Below are positions 1-6,852 of a stretch of 64,000 nt of DNA, piece by piece. Source of the DNA: Psychrilyobacter atlanticus DSM 19335 (GTDB lineage: Bacteria; Fusobacteriota; Fusobacteriia; Fusobacteriales; Fusobacteriaceae); assembly GCF_000426625.1 (NCBI RefSeq), contig NZ_KE384548.1:310001-374000 (forward strand). Direction: 5' to 3'. A model generated the notes under the pieces. That model ran no database searches and had not been told where the DNA came from. It saw only the letters and a program-made list of their open reading frames with translations. Position numbers and translations under genes: made by a program. Position 1 is the stretch's first letter; the number at the start of each line of letters is the position of its first letter.

Positions 1-1
1 A

Positions 2-166
2 GATTTCTTTGATCCAAAACTTACAACTGTTCAGCAACCCTTTAAAAATATCTGTGAAAATGCTGTAATTGATCTATTTGATCAGATAAATGGAGTAGAT
101 AAAAAGGTTAGAAGGATATTTAAAAGTAATATTGTTGAAAGAGAAACGGTTAAAACTAATTTCTAA
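2..166 (+). CDS. LacI-family transcriptional regulator, C-terminal end (partial)
   Basis: This is the last 54 codons of a gene that begins before the window. The translation contains FFDPKLTTVQQPF followed by an alternating hydrophobic/charged tail ending near VERETV. That is the typical C-terminus of the sugar-binding (periplasmic-binding-protein-like) domain of LacI/GalR repressors, where P-x-L-T-T-V-x-Q-P precedes the last helix and strand. The DNA-binding domain and ligand specificity are out of view. A strong terminator follows directly, so it is not co-transcribed with the next operon. The family call rests on this tail alone. Confidence 0.7.
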   Translation, partial: DFFDPKLTTVQQPFKNICENAVIDLFDQINGVDKKVRRIFKSNIVERETVKTNF

Positions 167-176
167 TAATTTTTTT

Positions 177-207
177 AAGGGACTAAATTAATTTAGTCCC
201 TTTTTTT
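177..207 (+). terminator. Rho-independent terminator of the LacI-family gene
   Basis: A perfect 10-bp stem (GGGACTAAAT at 179-188 with ATTTAGTCCC at 191-200) has a 2-nt apparent loop, in practice four nt after fraying, and is followed by seven T residues. Confidence 0.9.
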
Positions 208-233
208 AATAACTTTTTTGATTTAAATTTTGT

Positions 234-262
234 TAGACAATAAAAATATAAAATGCTACAAT
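234..262 (+). promoter_or_regulatory. Promoter of the leader-ORF/kinase/MFS operon
   Basis: TAGACA (234-239) and TACAAT (257-262) are separated by exactly 17 bp, and TGC just upstream of the -10 gives an extended -10 element. The start would fall near 269, leaving a transcript leader of about 300 nt before the kinase gene. Confidence 0.7.
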
Positions 263-298
263 CTGAATATAAATAAATTAAAAGGAGGTAAAAGATTA

Positions 299-331
299 AT
301 GGGAAACTTAACAGGGGTAGATGTAATTTAA
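299..331 (+). CDS. 10-codon leader peptide ORF (putative attenuation sensor)
   Basis: A perfect Shine-Dalgarno (AAAGGAGGT, 281-289) precedes ATG at 299, and the ORF reads MGNLTGVDVI then TAA. It lies between a good promoter and a terminator hairpin (490-526) inside the long 5' leader of a kinase/MFS exporter operon. Short leader ORFs ahead of a conditional terminator are the established layout of ribosome-mediated attenuation for macrolide, lincosamide and phenicol resistance genes in Gram-positive bacteria. An antibiotic that stalls the ribosome on the leader frees the downstream genes. Function here is inferred from layout only, and the inducing drug cannot be named. Confidence 0.6.
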   Translation: MGNLTGVDVI

Positions 332-433
332 TAAAAAGAGGATGTTTGGTAATATAATTATGATTGCAGGACTATAAATTACTTATAGTATTTTTTAGTG
401 CTTAAATTTATTGTTATTTATTCAAAATAACTC

Positions 434-550
434 TTTTCCCAAGAGTTTAGGTTTGTATCAATAGCTATTAGTTTAAGTAAATTAAGCAGAAGTCTATTTA
501 GGATATTTCTAAATAGACTTTTTTTTGTACATTTTTTACTCTTGGGAAAA
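434..550 (+). promoter_or_regulatory. Attenuator region with alternative RNA pairings
   Basis: A 13-nt segment at 434-446 (TTTTCCCAAGAGT) is exactly complementary to 538-550 (ACTCTTGGGAAAA), which lies just upstream of the kinase SD (AGGAGG, near 557). The upstream arm can also fold locally (AACTCTT with AAGAGTTT, 429-448). Between the two arms sits an 11-bp terminator hairpin. The leader can therefore adopt mutually exclusive folds, as expected for a translation-coupled attenuator. The pairing is visible in sequence; the switching is inference. Confidence 0.6.
490..526 (+). terminator. Conditional (attenuator) terminator before the kinase gene
   Basis: A perfect 11-bp stem (AAGTCTATTTA at 490-500 with TAAATAGACTT at 510-520) encloses a 9-nt loop and is followed by eight T residues (519-526). 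It lies inside the transcript leader, 42 nt before the kinase start codon, not behind a gene. Confidence 0.85.
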
Positions 551-567
551 TTAATTAGGAGGTAAAA

Positions 568-1434
568 ATGGAACAAATTTATAAAATTTTAAAAGAACAC
601 AATGTTAAAAATCTAAAAGAAATAACTCTAGAAGAAGTTTCAAATAAAGACGGGATTCTTGTGTATAGAGTTAAAGATCAAGAGTCATCAAAAATTTTAA
701 AAGTGTTTGAAAATGAAATTTATAAGAGGGAGATTAGTAACTATAAAATATTAATGGAATTAGGAATTCAAACTATTCCAGTTTATAGCTTTGCAGAATC
801 ATCTATTTTAATGGAAGATATAAAATTTTCGGATAGATATAGACTTGCAGTAAAAGAAGATGTGTTTGATCCAAAGGTTATAGTTCCTCTTGCAAGGTGG
901 TATCAAAAGCTCCATAGGGAAGGGGAAATATATTTAAAAGATAATAAAATAAAACTCTATTCTGAGTATGATCTAATTACTAGGGAATCTATTACTTTTC
1001 TTAAAGATAAAATTAATGTTAAAAATGAGGAGGTATGGGATATTTTAATTTCTGAAATAGATAAATTACATAAATTTTGTAAAGATCGAAGGACGATAAC
1101 ATACAATGATTTTTATTTTGTGAATATGATAGTTGCCAAGGATTACAGCGAAGCATTTATGTTTGACTATAATATGTTAGGAGAGGGGCTTATAGCTTCT
1201 GATATTTTAAATGTAACTTCTTCTACAAAAAAATGTGGTGAAAAGTTTATTGAATCATATGGAGAAATTAATATGTTGGAAATTACAGTGAACAATATAT
1301 TAGCACATATATTTGCTGTTTTAGAGGGATTTAAGAGGGAAAATTTTCCTGATTGGGCTGAGGAGTCCCTCAAATTTTTAGAAGGTGAAAGTTTTGAGAA
1401 AGAGATAATAAAATGGAGGGAGATAGATGAGTAA
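568..1434 (+). CDS. Aminoglycoside-phosphotransferase-like (APH/ChoK fold) kinase
   Basis: This 288-residue cytoplasmic protein has the APH kinase fold signature. The catalytic loop is YNDFYFVN (Asp181 as catalytic base, Asn186 as metal ligand), where most relatives have H-x-D, and the DFG-equivalent FDY carries Asp200. The segment KLHREGE before the loop matches the helix preceding the catalytic loop in APH enzymes. Start: ATG at 568 with AGGAGG 6-7 nt upstream. The gene overlaps the next one by 8 nt, so it is translationally coupled to an MFS exporter, and both lie behind a leader-peptide attenuator. That context suggests drug inactivation, perhaps of a macrolide or aminoglycoside, but the family also includes choline, homoserine and fructosamine kinases. 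The substrate is unknown. Confidence 0.75.
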   Translation: MEQIYKILKEHNVKNLKEITLEEVSNKDGILVYRVKDQESSKILKVFENEIYKREISNYKILMELGIQTIPVYSFAESSILMEDIKFSDRYRLAVKEDVFDPKVIVPLARWYQKLHREGEIYLKDNKIKLYSEYDLITRESITFLKDKINVKNEEVWDILISEIDKLHKFCKDRRTITYNDFYFVNMIVAKDYSEAFMFDYNMLGEGLIASDILNVTSSTKKCGEKFIESYGEINMLEITVNNILAHIFAVLEGFKRENFPDWAEESLKFLEGESFEKEIIKWREIDE

Positions 1435-2680
1435 AATAACATATGAAATAGATATTGCATCTAAGCAGAATAAAGTGTGGAATAAAAATTTTACATTATT
1501 AACAATTGGGTCTTTTATATCAATGATGGGAAGTTATATGGCTTCTTTGGCTATTAGTTTTACAGTTTTTGATATGACTAAATCTGTATTTTTATTTGCT
1601 ATGTTTAATGTAGCATATTATATACCTAAATTAGTTATAACCCCGTTGTTGGGACCAATAATAGATAAATACAGTAGGAAAAAAATAGTAATAGGTACAG
1701 ACTGCTGTTATTGTTTGTTATTTTTTTTACTGCCAGTGGTAATATACTTTACAGAATTTAGTTTGCCTTTATATCTAGGCTTTAACTTTTTGATAAGTTT
1801 ATTAGATTCAGTTTATTCAGCAGCTTTTACAACACTATTACCAGATACTATAACTCCTGGAAAATCTCAAAAAGCATATTCTATAGACTCTCTTTTAGGT
1901 CCAGTTTCCCAAGGATTGATGGCTCCTATTTTCTTGATTGTATATAATAAAATAGGACTATCTGGGATATTAATCTTTAATTCGATAACTTATCTGATTG
2001 TAGCAATATTTGAATGCTTTATAGATGTGAAAGAAAATTTGATAAAAGATTCAAAATCTACATTTTTAGAAAATTTAAAGGAGGGATATGTATATTTAAG
2101 GAAGGAAAAAGGGATTTATGTTATTTATATGAAGATCTTTTTTACTACTGTTACCTGGGGTGCCATTATGACTGTTATGCTGCCTTATTTTGAGTCTAAA
2201 GTTAATTTAGGAAAGGATAAATATATTATTTTAGGAATAGTAATGACAGGGTCTAGGTTTATTATAGGATTTTTACAGTCAATATTTGTAACATACAGCC
2301 CTGAGAATAAGTTTAAAATATATGTAATAATAAATTTTATAATAGATTCATTACTTTTATTTATTTTTATATCTCCCCTATATGGTATCTATACTATATG
2401 GGGAATAACTGGAAGTTTAGGGATTATAACAATAACAATTAGAACTAGTTCAATAATGGCCTATATCCCAGGAAATATGAGGGGACGTTTATCAAGTATT
2501 TCTTTAGTTTTGAGTAATATGGGGATGTTGTTAGGATCATTTTTAGGTGGCTTTATAGCAGAAAAATTAGGTTATATAACTTTAGGCACTTTAGTAGGCG
2601 TTTTAGGACTGGTTGTAAATATTTATTATTTTTCCAGGTATAAAAAATCATTGTCTCTAGTTTTTAGAAAAGACTTATAA
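1427..2680 (+). CDS. MFS exporter (MFS_3 / Mef-like macrolide efflux type)
   Basis: This 417-residue inner-membrane protein has twelve hydrophobic segments in two halves. After a 20-residue polar start, TM1 carries FLLTIGSFISMMGSYMASLA-type sequence, and the loop between TM2 and TM3 has the MFS motif-A variant DKYSRKK. Lack of a large central loop, the motif and the general layout resemble the MFS_3 group that contains the macrolide exporters Mef(A)/Mef(E) and many transporters of unknown substrate. It overlaps the upstream APH-like kinase by 8 nt and shares its attenuated promoter. A kinase plus exporter in one inducible operon suggests self-protection against a ribosome inhibitor. Substrate not determinable from sequence. 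Confidence 0.8.
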   Translation: MSKITYEIDIASKQNKVWNKNFTLLTIGSFISMMGSYMASLAISFTVFDMTKSVFLFAMFNVAYYIPKLVITPLLGPIIDKYSRKKIVIGTDCCYCLLFFLLPVVIYFTEFSLPLYLGFNFLISLLDSVYSAAFTTLLPDTITPGKSQKAYSIDSLLGPVSQGLMAPIFLIVYNKIGLSGILIFNSITYLIVAIFECFIDVKENLIKDSKSTFLENLKEGYVYLRKEKGIYVIYMKIFFTTVTWGAIMTVMLPYFESKVNLGKDKYIILGIVMTGSRFIIGFLQSIFVTYSPENKFKIYVIINFIIDSLLLFIFISPLYGIYTIWGITGSLGIITITIRTSSIMAYIPGNMRGRLSSISLVLSNMGMLLGSFLGGFIAEKLGYITLGTLVGVLGLVVNIYYFSRYKKSLSLVFRKDL

Positions 2681-2988
2681 TTAAATACAAAGTGAAGAGA
2701 AGCATAAATCTAGATAGTTTTCTTAAGGTTATTTATTTTATATTCTATATGGGTTTTGATTTTCCAAGTGCTATATTAATTTTTAAAATTTAAATAAAAT
2801 TTCAACAAGACTATTCGATTAAAGTGTATTTAATATCTGTCTAGTTTTGAAAATAGTAGAGGAGGGAGAAATAAAATTTTAGAAGAAGTATTGTTTTTAA
2901 GTTAGAATTGAAGTATATACACTATTAATCTAGTTTATTACCTAATTAGGTTATGATTTAAAATTTAATTTTAAAAGGAGCAGTCAAA
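2681..2988. other. Gene-free interval before the LysE-family gene
   Basis: I find no convincing ORF or terminator in these 308 bases. The only clear element is a perfect 12-bp palindrome, ACCTAATTAGGT, at 2940-2951, about 37 nt before the LysE start codon. It is a plausible operator. A TTGAAG (near 2908) with a poor -10 could be the promoter. No known riboswitch consensus is visible. Confidence 0.4.
2940..2951. promoter_or_regulatory. Palindromic candidate operator for the LysE-family gene
   Basis: ACCTAATTAGGT is a perfect 12-bp inverted repeat located between a weak promoter-like stretch and the SD (AAAAGGAG) of the exporter gene. LysE-type exporters are often controlled by a dedicated regulator, but none is adjacent here. 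Confidence 0.35.
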
Positions 2989-3618
2989 ATGAATCCGACT
3001 ATTATTATTGAAGGTTTTGGAGTAGGAGCAGGATTGATTATTGCAATTGGTTCTCAAAATGCTTTTGTGCTTAAGAAAGGTATAATGAAGCAGCACGTCT
3101 TTATAACAGCGTTGACTTGTTCAATTATAGATATGCTTTTAATCATACTTGGATCAATGGGCTTAGGAACTATAATAAGTAAAACTCCTATACTGATGAT
3201 TTCAGCAACCTTATTTGGAATAGTATTTTTATCTATGTATGGCATAAAATCTTTTATGGCTGTGTTTCAGTCAAAAAGTTTAAACTCAGAAGAAGATAAA
3301 GAAGACTCAACTTCACTTAAAGTGACACTTATAACTTTATTAGCTTTTACCTTATTAAATCCACATGTATACCTTGATACAGTTATTTTACTTGGAAGTA
3401 TTGGAGCAAGGTACCCGATAGTTGATAGAACAAATTTTGTAATAGGAGCCTGTATGGCATCTTTTGTTTGGTTTTTTGGATTAGCGTATGGAGCTAGATT
3501 TTTTTCTCCTTTATTTAAAAAAGATATAACTTGGAAAATCTTAGATTTTGTAATAGGTTGTGTAATGCTGACAATTGTTTATAAATTATTTGAATTTGGT
3601 ATCAGTAATTACATTTAA
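2989..3618 (+). CDS. LysE/ArgO-family amino-acid exporter
   Basis: This 209-residue inner-membrane protein has six predicted hydrophobic segments, the standard size for LysE exporters. The N-terminal GSQNAFVLKKG matches the family signature G-x-Q-N-A-F-V-L, and NPHVYLDT (residues 124-131) matches the conserved N-P-x-x-x-x-D motif in the second half. Both motifs fit the ArgO (arginine/lysine export) subgroup better than RhtB-type proteins. Start: ATG preceded by AAAAGGAG. It is a single-gene unit that converges on the peptidase gene downstream across a shared terminator. Likely role: export of excess basic amino acids, for example during growth on peptides. The exact substrate is inference. 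Confidence 0.85.
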   Translation: MNPTIIIEGFGVGAGLIIAIGSQNAFVLKKGIMKQHVFITALTCSIIDMLLIILGSMGLGTIISKTPILMISATLFGIVFLSMYGIKSFMAVFQSKSLNSEEDKEDSTSLKVTLITLLAFTLLNPHVYLDTVILLGSIGARYPIVDRTNFVIGACMASFVWFFGLAYGARFFSPLFKKDITWKILDFVIGCVMLTIVYKLFEFGISNYI

Positions 3619-3658
3619 AATTTGAGAAGTTTTTGTTATCTATAAAAAATTGATCTAA

Positions 3659-3738
3659 GAGCTCTTTAAACTGTAACCATGAAACTGGACACTTGACAAA
3701 GGGTATAGTTTAAACAGCTCGATTCTTTTTAGTTTTTT
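3659..3738. terminator. Terminator between convergent LysE and peptidase genes
   Basis: GAGCTCTTTAAACT (3659-3672) pairs with AGTTTAAACAGCTC (3707-3720), 12 of 14 positions, across a 34-nt loop and is followed by a T-rich tract. The long loop makes it less typical, but the position between convergent genes fits. Confidence 0.55.
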
Positions 3739-4888
3739 AGAAGTTTCGAAGGTTCCACTCTAATTTTTTTCTGGCTTCAGAAGAAAATTCATTTTCAATT
3801 ACTTCAAAAAGGTGGGAGGTGTTATTAATCTTTAACATACTGACTCTTTTTAACAACCTATTAAATTCCTGTTCTCCAAGGAATCCATATAGTTTATTTA
3901 AAATTAATGCTCCTTTAGGATAAAGTGCCAGATAACTCATTTCATGACCTCTATCTAAATTAAATATTGGAGGAGTTCCTTTAATTTTTTCCTCATATTT
4001 TTTAATTTTTTCAGTTAAAACTTTTTCCCCGTATTCAGATCTTACATAGGAAAGGACAGAATATTCCGCAAAGGATTCATTCAGCCAGTCTTCCCATGAA
4101 TCCATATTTCCATGAGTCCACCAGAGATGAGCTAATTCATGGGCAAAATATTGTTCGTAGGAAGTTTTATCTAGATTATTTTCAGATTCATTGAGCACGA
4201 TTAAGTTTTTCCTGCAATAGTCTCCCCCTTTCTTTCTAGGAGAGATTACTACAGTCAAGATAATATCTTCCTCTAACTTTCCAAAAGTCTCTATAAAATG
4301 AGTTAAAATTTTATCGGCACTATTTTTTATAATATCTTTAAGTTCTTTTCCCTCTTTCTCTCTGAAATAAATAATTACTTTAGTTTTTCCCGAGACAACC
4401 TCCTCCATTGAGTGATTATTAGAAATAAAAACAGGACATGAGAAGTCGATTATACTTTCTTTGGAAAGAGGATATAATATTTTACTGTTTTCTCCTCCAA
4501 TACAGGTAACATCTATCTGAAATTTGCATTTATCCAGTTTTTTATTTATTGGAAACCATGGAAGGTAGCATCCTAACTCTGTCCAATCTTCTTTTACCTG
4601 ATTAATAGTATTATTATTTATTATTTCACCGGCATATTTTATATTAAAGGTTAGGTTTTTCTCTCCTCCATCTAGACAAATTTTTTTTGTTTCAGAAATA
4701 ATTTTACTAGAAGGAACAACACCTTTACTTACTTCATAAGTTATATTATTTTTAGAAGTTATTTCAACTGTATCCATATTTTTATTGATATAAAATTTTT
4801 CTTTATTGTTGTCACAGGTTATTTCTAAATCTACTTTAATCGTATTTTTGATTACATCTATGATCAAATTACCTTTATAAATTATCAT
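3737..4888 (-). CDS. M1-like (gluzincin) zinc metallopeptidase
   Basis: This 383-residue protein has HELAH at residues 250-254 (zinc ligands His250, His254; catalytic Glu251) and NESFAEY with Glu271 as the likely third ligand. That is the aminopeptidase N (M1) arrangement. The gap between the HExxH and the third ligand is 16 residues instead of the usual 18, and the protein is much shorter than classical M1 enzymes, so it matches the small bacterial M1-like group with an N-terminal beta-sandwich and a catalytic domain. I see no signal peptide, so it is probably cytoplasmic. The downstream GALILNKLYGFLGE resembles the M1 region after the active site. Start: ATG with AGGAG on the minus strand. 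Substrate unknown. Confidence 0.75.
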   Translation of the reverse strand: MIIYKGNLIIDVIKNTIKVDLEITCDNNKEKFYINKNMDTVEITSKNNITYEVSKGVVPSSKIISETKKICLDGGEKNLTFNIKYAGEIINNNTINQVKEDWTELGCYLPWFPINKKLDKCKFQIDVTCIGGENSKILYPLSKESIIDFSCPVFISNNHSMEEVVSGKTKVIIYFREKEGKELKDIIKNSADKILTHFIETFGKLEEDIILTVVISPRKKGGDYCRKNLIVLNESENNLDKTSYEQYFAHELAHLWWTHGNMDSWEDWLNESFAEYSVLSYVRSEYGEKVLTEKIKKYEEKIKGTPPIFNLDRGHEMSYLALYPKGALILNKLYGFLGEQEFNRLLKRVSMLKINNTSHLFEVIENEFSSEARKKLEWNLRNF

Positions 4889-5076
4889 TTTATCACTCCT
4901 TTTTTTGATCCTAAAGAGGTTTCAAATATCATCTGACACAAAGCGATATTATTTCCCCTCTTTTTCAGCATTAGTATATTACTACAATTAATTTCAGAAT
5001 CAAATTTTAAAACATTAAAAATAAAAAAGACCTCGGCTTATTTTATATTGTCGATGATAGAATTAACATTTTAACG

Positions 5077-5106
5077 TTAGACTTTTGTATATATATCGAG
5101 TATACT
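5077..5106 (+). promoter_or_regulatory. Promoter of the XRE-cupin regulator
   Basis: TTAGAC (5077-5082) and TATACT (5101-5106) are 18 bp apart. Just upstream lies TAAC-N8-GTTA (5072-5079 region), a loose inverted repeat that could serve autoregulation. Confidence 0.5.
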
Positions 5107-5140
5107 ATTTTCAAAGAGTAAAGACCCATAAGGAGTATAT

Positions 5141-5719
5141 ATGTTAGAGAATATAGGTGAAAATATAGGAGAAAAGATAAAAGAGCTGAGAATAAATAAG
5201 GGGATGACACTAAGGGGTCTGGAAGAAATGGTAGATCTATCTGCAGGATTTTTATCCCAGCTGGAAAGAGGTCTTACAACTATTTCAGTGGATGTACTTC
5301 AGAGAATTTCAGTGGAACTAGGTGTGGAACTTACTTATTTTTTCCGTGAAGTGGAAGTAAAAAATGAAAAAAAGGTAGTAATGCGGGGGTATGAAAAGGA
5401 AGTTTATGAACTGGTTAATTCACAGTTTGTTCATTATCATTTGAGTAATAACCTTACAGATAAAGATATGGTACCAAGAATGATAGATATTTTGCCAAAA
5501 GAGAAACAGGAAAGATTAAAGGGATATTCTCATGACGGAGAGGAATTCATATATGTATTAGAAGGGATTCTTACCTTAGTGATGGATGACAGGGAAGAAA
5601 CGCTATTTCCAGGAGACAGTGCACACTATAGTTCTGATTCTCTCCATAACTGGGGGAACAATACGAGTAAGAAAACAAGAATAATAGCTGTAGGAACACC
5701 TAACGGTTATAAAAAATAA
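5141..5719 (+). CDS. XRE-family regulator with C-terminal cupin domain
   Basis: This 192-residue protein is a cytoplasmic transcriptional regulator. Residues 8-65 form a Xre/Cro helix-turn-helix (IGEKIKELRINKGMTLRGLE, then LSAGFLSQLERG as the recognition helix region). Residues 110-185 form a double-stranded beta-helix (cupin), with HDGEEFIYVLEG and DSAHYSSDSLHNW carrying the usual His/Glu metal- or ligand-binding positions. This two-domain layout is typical of PuuR-like and related regulators that sense small metabolites. Start: ATG at 5141 after AAGGAG. It ends in its own terminator, immediately upstream of the hydroxyproline operon, so it is the best local candidate to bind the twin palindromes at 5811-5844. 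That link is inference. Confidence 0.85.
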   Translation: MLENIGENIGEKIKELRINKGMTLRGLEEMVDLSAGFLSQLERGLTTISVDVLQRISVELGVELTYFFREVEVKNEKKVVMRGYEKEVYELVNSQFVHYHLSNNLTDKDMVPRMIDILPKEKQERLKGYSHDGEEFIYVLEGILTLVMDDREETLFPGDSAHYSSDSLHNWGNNTSKKTRIIAVGTPNGYKK

Positions 5720-5720
5720 T

Positions 5721-5755
5721 AAAAAAAACCTGTTTTTTAAAAACAGGTTTTTTTT
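5721..5755 (+). terminator. Terminator of the XRE-cupin gene
   Basis: AAAAAACCTGTTTT pairs with AAAACAGGTTTTTT and runs into a T tract; it begins just after the stop codon. Confidence 0.9.
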
Positions 5756-5810
5756 ATTAATGAATGTTACCTTTGAAGACTGTTTTGAGGGCTCTCATAA
5801 TATTGAAAAC

Positions 5811-5844
5811 AAACATTATGTTTATATTTGTAAACAAAATGTTT
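5811..5844. promoter_or_regulatory. Twin palindromic operator upstream of the hydroxyproline operon
   Basis: AAACATTATGTTT (5811-5823) and AAACAAAATGTTT (5832-5844) both fit AAACA-N3-TGTTT. Their centres are 21 bp apart, two helical turns, so a dimeric regulator could bind both on the same DNA face. They lie about 20 bp upstream of the -35 box, a position more usual for an activator than for a simple repressor. A related half-matching site (AAACATTTTGTCT) is in front of the AbgT gene at 36534-36546. Confidence 0.6.
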
Positions 5845-5863
5845 ATAAATATAAAATTTAGTC

Positions 5864-5892
5864 TAGACTTAGTGAAAAAAATGTTATATACT
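5864..5892 (+). promoter_or_regulatory. Promoter of the hydroxyproline operon
   Basis: TAGACT (5864-5869) and TATACT (5887-5892) are separated by 17 bp, 50 nt or so before the SD of the activase gene. Confidence 0.6.
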
Positions 5893-5950
5893 CTCGGTAT
5901 AAAATAAAAATAAAACAAATAAAATTATTACTTCTGAAAAGGGAGGAAAA

Positions 5951-6850
5951 ATGAAAGGAACAATTGTAAATGTTCAAAGGTATTCAGTTCATGATGGACC
6001 TGGTATAAGGACTACTATATTTTTTAAAGGGTGTCCGTTAAAGTGTTGGTGGTGTCATAACCCAGAAAATATAAGTTTAAAAGAAGAAATTATGTCTTGT
6101 AAAGATAAGTGTACAAATTGCGGCAGGTGTATAAAGATATGTAGAGAGGAAGCTATAAAGCTAAAGGATGGAAATCCTTTTGTAGAACTGGAAAAGTGTA
6201 CAAATTGCGGCAGATGTGCGGAATTTTGCATAAGTGAAGCTAAAGAACATGTAGGCAAAGAAGTTCATGTAGATGAACTCATGGTTCACATAAAAAAAGA
6301 TATCCCATTTTATGAAGAATCAGGAGGTGGAGTAACTTTTTCAGGAGGAGAACCTTTAATGCAGGGGGAATTTTTAAATGAAGTTTTAAAAAGATGTAAG
6401 AATTTCAATATTAATACTACTCTTGATACATGTGGTTATTCAGACTGGGAAAACATAGAGAAAATTCATGATAAGGTAGATCTATTTTTATATGATTTAA
6501 AGATATTTGATGATGAAAAACATATTAAATATACCGGTGTATCCAATAGATTGATATTAGAAAATTTAAAAAAATTATCCAGCCTGGGTAAGAATATATA
6601 TGTAAGGATGCCAATTATAAAAGGTATAAATGATGACAGTGAACATGTGGATAATTGTGTGAAGTTTTTATCAAAACTTAATATACTACAGGTGAACCTG
6701 CTTCCATATCATAAATTAGGTATGGATAAATATGAAAAATTAGATAAAGAATACAAATTAACAGGGGAAGAAAAACCATCTGAGAATGAGATGAAAAAAA
6801 TAGCAGAAAAATTTAAAACAGCAGGAATAAAAGTGAAAGTGGGGGGATAA
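5951..6850 (+). CDS. hypE: Glycyl radical enzyme activase for HypD (radical SAM)
   Basis: This 299-residue radical-SAM protein installs the glycyl radical on its partner using S-adenosylmethionine. The N-terminus has the activase signature GPGIRTTIFFKGCPLKCWWC, with a CxxxCxxC site for the SAM-binding cluster. A ferredoxin-like insert with two further clusters follows (CKDKCTNCGRCIKIC and CTNCGRCAEFC, about residues 50-100), and SGGGVTFSGGEPLMQ is the SAM-contact GGE region. This layout is standard for activases of the PFL-like enzymes that are not PFL itself. Start: ATG after GGGAGG. It lies 2 nt upstream of the glycyl radical enzyme gene, so it is its cognate activator. The symbol is given by context with HypD and ProC. 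Confidence 0.9.
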   Translation: MKGTIVNVQRYSVHDGPGIRTTIFFKGCPLKCWWCHNPENISLKEEIMSCKDKCTNCGRCIKICREEAIKLKDGNPFVELEKCTNCGRCAEFCISEAKEHVGKEVHVDELMVHIKKDIPFYEESGGGVTFSGGEPLMQGEFLNEVLKRCKNFNINTTLDTCGYSDWENIEKIHDKVDLFLYDLKIFDDEKHIKYTGVSNRLILENLKKLSSLGKNIYVRMPIIKGINDDSEHVDNCVKFLSKLNILQVNLLPYHKLGMDKYEKLDKEYKLTGEEKPSENEMKKIAEKFKTAGIKVKVGG

Positions 6851-6852
6851 TT

